NCBI GenBank assembly: GCA_928724745.1
Contig: CAKMXJ010000005.1
Location: forward strand, 620,001 to 684,000
Reading direction: 5' to 3'
From: Anthracocystis setariae
Lineage: Eukaryota; Basidiomycota; Ustilaginomycetes; Ustilaginales; Ustilaginaceae
Length of the DNA stretch: 64,000 bases
Part shown: positions 11,398-20,794 of the stretch, piece after piece
How positions within the stretch are numbered: the stretch's first letter is position 1
Layout: every line of letters begins with the position of its first letter
Program-made: the position numbers and the translations under genes
The notes under the pieces: generated by a model
Databases searched by the model: none
The model's input: only the letters and a program-made list of their open reading frames with translations
Told to the model about the DNA's origin: nothing

Positions 11398-11808
11398 TTA
11401 TGCCTTCTTGCAGGACATGAACTGGGTCATGTGTGTCTCGTAAAAACCATCAATGAAGTCCATATCACGTTTGTGTACATTGATGGCGACCATTCCATTC
11501 GGGAATTGCTGGAAGTCAAGCCAACCTGCTGAGTGAAGAAATTCGACAAGTTTTTCGTGATGGCAAGGATGCTCTCGGCAGGCATGATATCGCGGCTCAG
11601 CATGCAGGAGGTTTGCATTATAGTTAGCACTGACAAGCACCCAACCTACTATGTGTCTGGGCCAGGGCATATCTTGGAAACGGCCTTGGCGGTCATAGTT
11701 TCTGTTCAGGTCATACTTTCTGTTTTGCGCAGAGGCGAGAGAGCCCGCGACGAGCAGAGCTGTAGCCAACGTGATGGGCGTTACCTTGACTTCGAGCAGA
11801 ACTAAGTG
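11398..11808 (-). pseudogene. diverged four-Cys family member 2, start codon missing
   Basis: The frame is open on the minus strand from a TGA at 11820-11818 down to the stop at 11398, and it encodes a secreted-family homologue. Its N-terminal region reads V-K-V-T-P-I-T-L-A-T-A-L-L-V-A-G-S-L-A-S-A-Q, clearly signal-peptide-like, but the codon where the paralogues have ATG (M-K-...) is GTC, and no in-frame ATG exists upstream. The mature part matches the family (M-P-W-P...G-W-V-L-V-S-A-N-Y, Y-H-A-C, L-D-F-Q-Q, F-M-S-C), but the N-C-x-x-C motif is replaced by I-N-V-H-K. A possible upstream intron (GTGAGC donor near 11833, TTAG acceptor near 11804) does not supply an open exon, because the only nearby ATG (11846) runs into TGA. 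I read it as a recently silenced or non-ATG gene; the coding part is otherwise unbroken. Confidence 0.6.
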
Positions 11809-12744
11809 GTAAGGGAATCAGGGATCGAGAGCTCACCGGTTCAGCTTGCCAACATATGTACTTGCACTAGCTGCTCGGCACATGCAAGGGCAAAGAGACT
11901 TTAAAGAGTTGAGTTCCTCCTTCAGAAGCCCGCTTCCAGAATCGAAACAAACAAGCACGATGAGAGGTCTAAGAGACATTCTTCACCCAGGACTTCTCCA
12001 TCTTTCCTGTTCAGGCCATTGGCCAGAAAGAAGAGCACCGTTCGCCTACAATCACCCGCTCGGACAAAAAGCCAGGCCAGATCCAGCAACCACAGACCAC
12101 TGTGACATACTTGCTCCGCACCCTCTTGGGGAGCTGAAACAAAAAGGCCATGTATCAACTTATTGAATTGTTTGGAGAGCAAAAGGACATGATTTCGACG
12201 GAGATGTCCAAGTCAAACCTTGCGAGCGCGAGCAGCGCCTTCTATCCGCTCAAAAAGGCGTCACCAGAGTCGGCAAAACGCTTGTGTGTGGTGAATGTTG
12301 AAACGAAGGCCCAAATTTCCCGATTGACCCTATGTCCCAGTAAACTGCTCTTCCACTACTGTCAAAACGTAGGAAATGCCCGCATCGGGGAGCCGAGATT
12401 CCACGCATAATTCGACTGGCTCGGTAAAATTACCTTTCCTTTTGGAATCCCACGTGCGAGCAAGTTGACTCGGAATGCAATTTCGTGTCGTTCTAGGCCT
12501 CACCACGGCTTGTTTGCTTTCTTCCAGGTGATGGGCTCAGCTGCTCTGGAGTTCTCCGCCCAGTATCGAGACTATGCAAGGTCATTATGAGCATGAGGGT
12601 GTTGAATATATTGAGAATCTCGGACATCAAACAAAGCTACAAGGCTACAATTCGGGGTTCCTTTTTTTTTACTTAAACAGTTTACAGTATGTCGGTACCA
12701 CCTGGGCTCGAGACGAAAGAAGTTTGCAGGGAGAAAATGTTCTT
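11809..12744. other. intergenic spacer in effector island
   Basis: No supported gene on either strand. Short ORFs such as those at 11922-12182 (-) and 12150-12410 (+) lack signal peptides, conserved blocks or splice context. Confidence 0.5.
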
Positions 12745-14046
12745 TTAGGCACTGGCGCAAGAGAAAACTTGGTCGAGGCCATGTTCGAAGATCTTTGTAA
12801 GATCGTCATTCTGGCAGTCCCAGCAGTTGATGCCCACTGTGTCCTTGTCCAGCATCTGGAGTTCCCAGTGCGGGGTGCCAGCAGCTAGCAAGTCGAGACT
12901 AGCAGCCCCGACACCTGCAGCAGCCTCGACACCAGCAGCAGCCTCAATACCAGCCCCAAGCCCAGCACCGGAGGCCAGGGCCAAGGCCGCAGCTGAGTCT
13001 GCTGCTCCAAGTTGGCCAGAGTTGACTGCAGCTTGAACTGCGTCCTTGAAGAGACGTCCACGTCTGATCAGGAGTCCGCGGCCAGAGTCGACTTCGTTGC
13101 GAACAGCGCCGTCGAAACCTGCCCGCCTGACATTGTTCACTTGGCCGAGGTTGTATTGCTCCTGATTGTAGTCGTCGAAAGCTGTTCGTCGGATCAGCGC
13201 TGCGTTCTCGGCGAGTGCCGATGCTGCCTTAAGGTCGCGGTAGTCGAATATCATTCTACGATGAATGCTCTTCGCGTTAGCGTCGGCGAGTGCCAAATTC
13301 TCCTTAGAGTCAACGAGTCCCAGCTTCGCGCCAATGATTTCGTCCTGAACAGGGTCTGCAAAAAGTGCTCGTCCGAGCAGAGCTTCGGTGCCAGCGTTGG
13401 CGAGTGCCGATGCTGCCTTAAGGTCGCGGTAGCCAAATATCAGCCTACGATGAATGCTCTTCGCGTTAGCGTCGGCGAGTGCCAAATTCTCCTTGGCGTC
13501 ACGATAAACGAACACCAATTTAGGATCAATATATCTCTTCGCGTTAGCGTCGTCAGAAGCCAACTTCATCGCAGACTTGTCACCGGACTTGGCGGAATCT
13601 AAGACGCTCGAGATGGGTGTGGAGACGTTCCTTCTATCAAAAGCAGAATTGATTCGGCAGCCGGCTGGCCTGTGATGAGCCCACTCGTAATTGTCCCTTC
13701 TATCAAAGGCAGGTTCGACTCCGCAGTCGGCTGGCCTGTGATAATCGCGCTTCAAGCTGGGTGTGGATACGACCATGGAATCATCGGGAAAGTTGTAAAA
13801 GAGCTCGCCTGCCGCGTTGACGAACATTGTGCGGTTCAAGCTCGGGGTGGCAAGCTTGCAACTCTTGTAAACCGGGGTAGCCAGACGAAGATCTGAACCC
13901 TGACTGGTCGAGTAGATCTGGAACGTCTTGGCGCTCGTGTCGTCGACATCGGCGAACGAGATCGATTTACTGATCACTGCTGCATCTGCAAAGTGAGAGG
14001 TGGCAGCGACCACGGTGGAAGCAATGAGGACAGAGTTGAGCTTCAT
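12745..14046 (-). CDS. repeat-expanded secreted protein with dibasic sites, four-Cys family member 3
   Basis: 433 residues from the ATG at 14046-14044 (an upstream GTG in frame is ignored). Signal peptide M-K-L-N-S-V-L-I-A-S-T-V-V-A-A, cleavage near F-A-D-A. Residues about 20-65 match the family N-terminal block (F-Q-I-Y-S-T...D-L-R-L-A-T-P-V-Y-K-S-C). The last 41 residues match the C-terminal block (W-E-L-Q-M-L-D, N-C-W-D-C, V-F-S-C). Between them lie about 320 extra residues built of repeats: two copies of a 63-residue unit (DNA at about 13211-13310 and 13400-13502) containing A-N-A-K-S-I-H-R-R, and two R-P-A-[DG]-C-...-A-F-D-R-R units. Many KR or RR pairs punctuate this insert, as in Kex2-processed repetitive secreted proteins such as smut repellent Rep1. 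Processing into peptides is inference. Ala-rich low complexity precedes the C-terminal block. Confidence 0.85.
   Translation of the reverse strand: MKLNSVLIASTVVAATSHFADAAVISKSISFADVDDTSAKTFQIYSTSQGSDLRLATPVYKSCKLATPSLNRTMFVNAAGELFYNFPDDSMVVSTPSLKRDYHRPADCGVEPAFDRRDNYEWAHHRPAGCRINSAFDRRNVSTPISSVLDSAKSGDKSAMKLASDDANAKRYIDPKLVFVYRDAKENLALADANAKSIHRRLIFGYRDLKAASALANAGTEALLGRALFADPVQDEIIGAKLGLVDSKENLALADANAKSIHRRMIFDYRDLKAASALAENAALIRRTAFDDYNQEQYNLGQVNNVRRAGFDGAVRNEVDSGRGLLIRRGRLFKDAVQAAVNSGQLGAADSAAALALASGAGLGAGIEAAAGVEAAAGVGAASLDLLAAGTPHWELQMLDKDTVGINCWDCQNDDLTKIFEHGLDQVFSCASA
13211..13502 (-). repeat. two-copy in-gene repeat, 189-bp period
   Basis: The sequence starting gcgagtgccgatgctgcc recurs at 13211 and about 13400, with near identity over roughly 100 bases and in-frame spacing (63 codons). 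Each copy encodes the Y-R-D-L-K-A-A-S-A-L-A and I-H-R-R segments of the secreted protein at 12745-14046. Confidence 0.8.
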
Positions 14047-14061
14047 CTTCAATTGTTTCAC

Positions 14062-15540
14062 TGTGTAGCGGGTGGGTTGGAGGATTGACAGTTGGCTTGA
14101 GTAGTCTGAGACTGGGTTGTTGAGTTATACATCCAGACCACCTACTCGAACATGGGCTCCTTCTTATACCTTACGTGGATTGTCACCAACTAACCAACAC
14201 CGTCGTAAGGGTTTGCTACGAGGATTCCGGGGAAGAATAGCCAAGTGTAGCACATGTGCCGCTGTGTTGGACACTCTTGACGGGCCGTCGGTTTGCCATG
14301 CGGCGTCTGGGACAGTCGGCGAGTGCACGCGTCGTGATCCGTAACACTGGGTCCCAGTCAAGCTGAACTAGAAGGGACCACAGCCCTCGCCGCTGAAACC
14401 GCCGCTTATGATCGAGGCCTGCGCTTTTGTTTCGTGCCAACGCGTTTCCGATGTGGCAGTGTGACGCGAAATTGAGGTCAATTTTATTCTGGAATCATTC
14501 TGTGTTCACAAACAAATTGCCCCACAGCCACGTATACAGTAGTACTGCAGTTGGGTGACAATTCAGTACAGTGCTGTCAGCACTACAGTAGAGCGAGATA
14601 AGCTGGTTCGGTCCCAGCTAATGCTTCACTCCCGCACCACACAGTACGGCACATGTACTGTATAGTGACTCGGGAGAGCACGTGAGGGGAATTTTGACTC
14701 GTAGCATCAATGTCTCTGATCGCGTGACAATATTCGCCTTCTGTGTTCCTGCTCTCCCCATGGATGTCTCCCCTTGGGGCAAGCTGGCAAATGATCACTT
14801 TGAAAGCCGAGGTCTCTAGTCGCTACATTGCTGCCGGCACACCCCTGCTATTCAGTTCTGTGGGGTACAGCTTGCGTTGCTTGGTGAGTCTACAGGAGGT
14901 GAAGGCGAAAAGCCGATCTGGTCTATAGGTTGCAGCCAAAAAAAAAAAAAAAAAGGAAAAGGGGGGAAGACATCTTCGCAGCGGTTGACGTGCCTCGGGT
15001 AACGCAAAGACGTAAGTCGATCTCAACCACATGGCCACTCGCAGCAGCGCAAGAATGTCCACTCTAACGATCCGGGTCAAAGCCAGTCACCGGTGAAGAC
15101 ACCCACGTCGGCGTGGCCAAGTAGGTCAGTGTGGCTACCGTACGAATTTGTTGTCACGCGGCGCTTGTCAACAAATTGTGGTGGGCCAACACCGGCTGTG
15201 CGGGCCATTAAGACAGGATTCATAGAGACAAGACATGCCGTCGGCTGTTCGGCCTATGCCAAAAAATTGGGCACGCGATGAAGCACATGTCGTGATGTCA
15301 AGAGCGTTTCCCGGTCTTCGGTCACGGCGAGGCCGGTTACGTCGGTATCGAGTGGCTAAGCGAGGTCCCATCGGCTCCGCTGTTTGAGCGGTGGATGTGA
15401 CCGGTGTTTGGTTGCGTTTCTGATAACAACCTTTGCAAAGCAACATATTGATCCCTTTGACGCTCATATCCGCAGTTTTGAATCGAGAACTCAGGCCTCG
15501 AAGACCCTCGGCAGACTGACACACAACAATGACAACCAGA
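14062..15540. other. intergenic spacer in effector island
   Basis: No supported gene. It contains several ACAGTA/TACTGT motifs (14531-14590, 14650-14662) and an A-run at about 14938-14954. The short ORFs on both strands show no conserved features. Confidence 0.5.
14161..14170 (-). promoter_or_regulatory. TATA-like box (GGTATAAGAA)
   Basis: TATAAGAA on the minus strand about 115 bases upstream of the ATG at 14046; comparable in sequence and place to boxes before the other secreted genes. Confidence 0.4.
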
Positions 15541-15544
15541 GCCG

Positions 15545-15880
15545 AGTGTTGGATGAAGTGATCGAGTGTCGCACGATTTGGGTAGAGCACTTGATATTAA
15601 GAATCGATCTAGAAACAAAGGTAAGTAAAGACAGGGAAGGTAAAGATGATGGTAATGTATCTAACTGACCCGTATGACTTCTTTATGTGCTCTACCCTAC
15701 AACGAGACAGACAGGAAACGGGAACAGAAAGGGAATGTGCATGTGCAGGTCACGGGCTCCTGCAAGAAACTCCTGTATCGGCGATGCCGGCGATGCCGGC
15801 ATCGCCGATACTCCATCATCGGTTATCGCTTGCCGCGAGCTGACCAGGTGCTTGGATCGCCAACAACAAGAGTCAGAACG
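15545..15880 (+). repeat. diverged inverted repeat, copy A (mobile-element remnant?)
   Basis: Pairs with the minus-strand copy at about 16190-16545. Shared ordered blocks are: GATGAA...CGA, ggtagagcact, AAGAATCGA / AAGGAATCGA, TATGACTTCTTT, a CGAGACAGA block, ggactcctgcaa / ggctcctgcaag, and a GC-rich CGGCGATGCCGGC core. Copy A includes a perfect hairpin: 16-base arms tatcggcgatgccggc (15776-15791) and its complement (15795-15810) around a 3-base loop. The frame from 15687 continues in coding-like fashion past a TGA at 15948-15950 to about 16130, suggesting a dead element ORF. Confidence 0.55.
15776..15810. repeat. perfect 16-bp-arm hairpin
   Basis: Arms 15776-15791 and 15795-15810 are exact reverse complements with a GAT loop. 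A shorter relative (cggcgatgc / gcatcgccg) lies at about 16308-16327 in the opposing copy. Confidence 0.9.
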
Positions 15881-16189
15881 GGATCAAGTATCGGAAGAGA
15901 TTGCAACAGCTATGGTGGACAAAGAACAAAGTTTGAAAGCTATGGTGTGACCCCTGGGAGTTGTCATTTCAAGTCTGGACCTCCGCACTGTTCTGCAAGA
16001 GCCGCCGGGAGTCAGGGAAATGCTGAAAGCTGTTGTGCTATTTTCGACAGTATCACTGGGCGAAAGGGGACCCGATGGTACCAAGTTTGACCCAGAAATA
16101 ATGCTGGATGAGCTGGACCAAGACGCTTGAGCCCTCCTCAATGCTGATCAGTGTAGGAGTAAGCTCTACTCCACAGTTGCGACCACCTA

Positions 16190-16545
16190 CACTCGGCGAT
16201 CGGTGAGGATACGGGTTCCTGGAAGACAGAAGCGCATGGCGAGATCAGGGCTGTTGGCAGTCTAGGCGCCATATCGGCTCGCGATATGCGATGGCCGATG
16301 GTATCGACCGGCGATGCTGGCATCGCCGACATAGGAGTCTTTGCAGGAGTCCATGAACTGAACATGTGTTGTTTTCTTCATCCAATCGCTCCTCTGTCTC
16401 GCCACAGGGTAAAGTACAGAAAAGAAGTCATAGGGGCCTTTAGCGAGCTTCAACACACATGATCCTATCGTACATGGTCTTTAACAAATTTATCGTCTCG
16501 ATTCCTTATAGCAGTGCTCTACCAACATCGTAGGGCATTCGATTC
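16190..16545 (-). repeat. diverged inverted repeat, copy B
   Basis: Reverse-complement partner of 15545-15880, diverged by many substitutions and small indels. Both copies encode P-Y-D-F-F in one frame. The two copies are about 300 bases apart, so the whole (15545-16545) could be one degraded foldback element or two insertions. Confidence 0.5.
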
Positions 16546-16689
16546 ATCAACAAGGGGCACACCAACTCTCGCAACAGAAAGGCGCAGTCTCATTGGATGC
16601 TTGCCTGTGAATAACAGTCTCGGATAGGACCGATTTGACTCTCTTCGAAATTCGTCAGCCCTGAAATCATGGTTCAAGTCGTAGCCGAA

Positions 16690-17055
16690 TCATGCCTTCA
16701 AGTCAGGAGCGACGTTGGACTCGTCTAGAACAGCTCTGCGGTACAAGGTTTTCGGAGCAGTTTCGATATCTCCAGGACCTTTGTAGCAAGGAAACCCGCA
16801 ATCGGCATCGACAAGGGCAGATTCGGCAGTAGCAGCGATTTTGCTTTCCCCGGTTGTAAAAGCGGCTTAGAGGGCGGGAGGACAGGAAGTTCGTACAAGT
16901 TCGGCTTCCTCCGGGGGACACACGACGTAGCAGCAGAGCATGGGATCACTGCTATCTATGGCAGTCACGCTACCAGAAGGAAATGGAGCTGCACCGACTG
17001 AATTGAGCCCTGCCACCATGAGGGCAGTTGCAATAAGACAGAGTGTGGCCTTCAT
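16690..17055 (-). CDS. small secreted protein, spliced (candidate effector)
   Basis: The ATG at 17055-17053 opens a strong signal peptide (MKATLCLIATALMVAGLNSV, cleavage near G-A-A). Read without splicing it stops after 62 residues. A GTGTCC donor at 16921 and an AAG acceptor at 16844 remove 78 bases and join exons 17055-16922 and 16843-16690, giving 95 residues. Exon 2 then encodes a coherent tail with D-C-G-F-P-C, an R-R pair and the end D-L-K-A. The mature part has L-C-C-Y plus the two later cysteines. It does not show the four-Cys family pattern, so it is a separate secreted protein sharing the island. The splice model is by eye; other donors are possible. A TATAAGAA box lies about 170 bases upstream (17224-17233). 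Confidence 0.6.
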
Positions 17056-18455
17056 ATCGTATATCGTATAAGTGATTTGCGGTTTGCGGTTGTATCGGTG
17101 GAATTCGTAGGTTGGTTATGAGCTTGGGTTTTCAAGTATTGATGGTTCCAAAGCCTGACAGATGGCACGTTGAAAGTCCGATAGAGATGAAGGGAGAGGA
17201 GACGACATTCGCAAGAGCCACAATTCTTATAGATGTCAACCGGAACCCTTGGTTTGCTTCAATTCGTCGTACAGAGGTCCCTATTCAACATGCAGGGTCA
17301 AGATGTCATCCACTTCAGTCTGCTCTCATGGACATATCCCCTGAGGCTTGCATCAGATAACCAAACGGAGACCTGAATGATATGCATGCTGTTTATGTCG
17401 CTCGTCGGAGCCCGAATGTCAATAGAAACCACATCTGACAGGGTCGCTTCTTGCGCCGCCATGGTCCGTCCAACACGCGCTGATGGTAGTCAAAAGGAGG
17501 AATGCGACATTTTGACAGCGTGCTATGCTACAGTAGAGGATGATATGCCTCTTGGATTCCCTGCAAATTAAATCAAAGAAAAAGAAAATGTGAAACACGG
17601 AAACCCTCATGAGGAGTGCGGGGCTATGCTTGAAAGCCCATACAGCAAAAAATCCAGGAAGGTGAAGGTGTGTTGGCGGAAACAATCATCTCAGATTCCT
17701 TCTTGTTGGGGAACAGCTACGGTACAAGCAATAGAGCGAGAGAGCAAGCTCCTGAGACCCTAGTACGGGGACAAGAGCAAAAGATCCGAAACTCCTAGCC
17801 TTCGCTCCTGGTCGGCCTCAGTCGGGGTACACCACCGGCGAGAGTAGTGAAGACGCTCATCTGCTTGCATATCACTCAAATGCGCAATGTTGGCAACGCT
17901 TTGTGACACAAGCTTGAGAATGCGTTGACGCAATTCCGATATTCGATTCACGATAAGGCCATCTCAAATTGGCATGTCATATCTGGAGATCCCTAAGCGC
18001 AACGAGAAGCAGTAAAGCTACAATCCCCTCGCTTTTAGAGGTGTCGGACGAAGTTTGAGGAGCTAATACAGCCATCAGCAGTATCGGGACGAAATGCTCA
18101 ATATTCCAGTAAGAAGAGAGTCCCATAACGAGAGAGAGACCTATCGTCCTAGGTGTGTGTTGCACTTGGAATTTCTATGGACAGAGTCACAACTGAACTG
18201 CTGAAGGTAATCGGCGATGCTGACGACGCTATCTGATTTATCCTGTTCATCACACACACACACATCACTCCCCATCAGCTCAATTTCAGCTTAAATAAAT
18301 GACGTTGAGTGACATTCAGATAGCTAGGACAAGAAGTTTCGGAAGCGAGGACAGCTTTGAGGTGAGAGCGGATCGAAGATGAAGCTTATCGTCTTGACAA
18401 AAGCATGGACAGGAGCCATAGCTCGTGATAAACAGGCAGCCTTCCGGCTGAATGC
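17056..18455. other. intergenic spacer in effector island
   Basis: No accepted gene. A 62-codon minus-strand ORF at 17977-18165 has a hydrophobic N-terminal stretch but no plausible continuation. A short CA run lies near 18250. Confidence 0.5.
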
Positions 18456-18872
18456 TCAATTACCATGCTTAGGCGTCCAATCAGCAGAACGATGATCGCC
18501 CACTTTACAATGGATGTAGGCTTCCACTTTGGTCAACATCAGATTGCCGAGCTGCATGGGGTTACAGTCGATACAGTTGAGTCCGATGTGGTTGCGATCG
18601 AGCTGCTGGAATTCAAGTCCCTGGGCGTGTTCAAAGACGTTGAACATGTAGCCACGGTTGCTTGGCTCGTAAACCTTGCATCGATACATTACGGGACGAG
18701 CTTGACGAAGGTTGGTTCCTGCAGGCTCGGCATAGATTTTCCAGTAGAGGGCATCCTTATGGTGGATTTGAGTCCAGGGGACAGGATGGTTGTGAAGAGT
18801 GGGAGAAGCCTCGATGAGGCTGGTGCCAGCAATGAGCGCGCTGAGGGCAACGAAGAGGCTGGTGAGCTTCAT
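18456..18872 (-). CDS. small secreted protein, four-Cys family member 4 (candidate effector)
   Basis: 138 residues from the ATG at 18872-18870, single exon. Signal peptide MKLTSLFVALSALIAG, cleavage near I-E-A-S. The mature part shows the full family layout: V-P-W-T-Q-I...W-K-I-Y-A-E, N-L-R-Q-A-R-P, Y-R-C, L-E-F-Q-Q-L-D, L-N-C-I-D-C, Y-I-H-C. It is the cleanest partner for member 1 at 9790-10221 in length and cysteine spacing. A TATATTTAAA box lies about 90 bases upstream. The function is unknown. Signal peptide, paired cysteines, small size and island position support an effector role (inference). Confidence 0.85.
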   Translation of the reverse strand: MKLTSLFVALSALIAGTSLIEASPTLHNHPVPWTQIHHKDALYWKIYAEPAGTNLRQARPVMYRCKVYEPSNRGYMFNVFEHAQGLEFQQLDRNHIGLNCIDCNPMQLGNLMLTKVEAYIHCKVGDHRSADWTPKHGN

Positions 18873-19711
18873 AGTGTAGTGTGAATTGGGATATTGGAAC
18901 GAGGGATGTTGTTGCTTCGGGAAGATGTGCGATACAAGGCAATTATGGCTCCATTCGTGGCCTTTAAATATACAGTAGATCTAATTGTCAGAGACGCAGC
19001 AAGCTCGTGTGCAATGAGACTCTGGACATCTGAACTGACGAAACGCTTCTCTAGGTCGGGCAGGATTGGTGGGAGCGCAAGGATACCGTAAGGCGTAGTG
19101 GAGCGTCGCCACCATCTTACTTGTGGCAATCTGCAATGAGCTCGGACCTTCAAGTGTATTGTATTTCTCCTCAAGTCCTCGCTCAATATGAGATGAGAAG
19201 GGCCGTACTGCACGGTGGGCGTGTTACCACACGGTCCCACCCCAACATCCCACCGTCCCTGCAGCTCCGAGCAGCCAACCTCCGCTCAGGGGAGAGGAGG
19301 GGGGGGGCGAACAGAGGAACTTCATTTTAGTTCAACTTCATTTTGGTTCAACCCATCCAATGCATCCCGCTGCTCGATACTTTGACGAGACGGTATGCGT
19401 TGAGAAGTGCCTGACGCCACCAATACGTTTTGAGTAAGTAACTGCGACGTGGCAACATAAGATGCACCGGACTTTACTCGAGCGTACATAATGTGCATCT
19501 TTGTTGGCCAGATAGGAGGGTTGCAATCGCGGCCCAACCCCACCCGTCAAGGGCTGCTCGCCAAGCCCGTGGTCACTTCATCTCAAGTCAACCTGCTACT
19601 ACGTGGGAGGTCTGCACGCATGCAGAACACTGTCCTCCAATTCACAACAAAGGGGCCGGTGAAGAGGACGAATCAATCCATCGCGATGCTTTCTTCGACG
19701 ACATCTTCTCG
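18873..19711. other. divergent intergenic region
   Basis: Lies between the divergent secreted genes at 18456-18872 (-) and 19712-20611 (+). Holds a G-run (19298-19306) and a 13-base direct repeat ttcaacttcattt/ttcattttggttc-like stretch at 19320-19350. No gene seen. Confidence 0.5.
18963..18972 (-). promoter_or_regulatory. TATA-like box (TATATTTAAA)
   Basis: On the minus strand about 91 bases upstream of the ATG at 18872. Confidence 0.45.
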
Positions 19712-20611
19712 ATGTCTACTCTCACTGAGGCATCCACCGTGCGAACCTCAACATCCGCCATGCTGATCAGCGTTTTTTTGGTCTCGGTGCTGTCGATCGT
19801 CGAAGTGATCGCCGCAAAGAAGGCTTCGCCGGATGCGAGTTCCAATGCTGATCCAACCCACCCTCCAGTACCGATGCTGACAAAGTACTCGCCCATTGAG
19901 CTCGAAGAGCTCTGCTCACTCAGCACTAATTACTGCATCTATGTGGATCAGGTTCGACCCGGCACCGTTCGTGCCAGTCCAGTGAACGCTACCGACGATC
20001 GTAAGTTCCCCTTCACCCCCCTCTCTGCCCCCTTACTACAACCTGTTGCTTCACACCTCAACTAACACCGGATCGTCTTTCTCTTCCGGACAGAGGGAGG
20101 TTTTCTCTTCGAGATCGATGCATACCGCCACAATCCCTTCCACGTCTGTTTTGGCGGTTGCTGCGTCGACCTGAAGTTCTCCGACAATCCGACCTGTGTT
20201 CAAATGGAGTACATCAACCGACCCAATCACACCAAGGGACATTTGTTGGCCAGATTTGCCGATGATCTTGACCACATTGTCGGACCGAGGGGATGGATGC
20301 TCAAGGAACAGACGGTTTGTGACAAGGCAGGTGTTGGTGGTCTGCCTTATGCTGTGATCGGTGCTAGATCAGGTGAGAAGAACCATGCATCAACGGAAAC
20401 ACAGGATCAAACGCCTCAGAATGTGCCAGGAAATACGGACATCGGTCACCGAGACGACTTTCAGAACGGCAAGCAAGAGAAAAGCTCTTCCAAGCAGCCG
20501 GTGCCAAACACGCTTCCATCACAAGATCTCATCAATTCAAAGCTCCCAACTGCGCCAAAGACGCCACATGATTACTTTGACGACCCTACGAGGATTCTTC
20601 CAGATCGTTAG
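19712..20611 (+). CDS. secreted or signal-anchored Cys-rich protein (candidate effector)
   Basis: Exons 19712-20000 and 20094-20611 (GTAAGT donor, ACAG acceptor, phase 1) give 268 residues. A second in-frame ATG at 19760 begins MLISVFLVSVLSIVEVIA, a good signal peptide, and may be the true start (252 residues). The mature part has seven cysteines in its first 150 residues (L-C-S, Y-C-I, H-V-C, G-C-C, T-C-V, V-C-D), a globular-looking core (G-F-L-F-E-I-D-A-Y-R-H) and a Ser/Pro/Gln-rich tail from about residue 195. I do not recognise a family and see no enzyme motif; it is unrelated to the four-Cys family. It is convergent with brh2, whose stop lies 184 bases away, and marks the right border of the effector island. 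Confidence 0.75.
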
Positions 20612-20794
20612 ACGATCAATCTCTACCTTTGCCCTCAAAATTTCACCTCCCACCCATCACTTGCCCACTCCTCTCCCCCACTAATCACACCCCACCTTTC
20701 GTTCCTCATCCTTCACCCCACGAGTCGGCTCTGCTGTGTGATAGACGAGAAACTATGCTTGATACATTACTAGCTCACCTCGCAGGGATCAAGC

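Noticed and set aside
13012..13602. 196-codon plus-strand ORF over the repeat insert of the secreted gene
   Set aside because: Shadow of the minus-strand repeats; its internal repeats are just theirs read in reverse.
15571..15605. tRNA-like box A (ggtagagcac) in both arms of the inverted repeat
   Set aside because: No cloverleaf, no box B at the right distance; at most a hint of a tRNA-derived element.
17977..18165. 62-codon minus-strand ORF with a hydrophobic N-terminal stretch
   Set aside because: No good splice continuation, no cysteine pattern and no family match; too weak to call a secreted protein.
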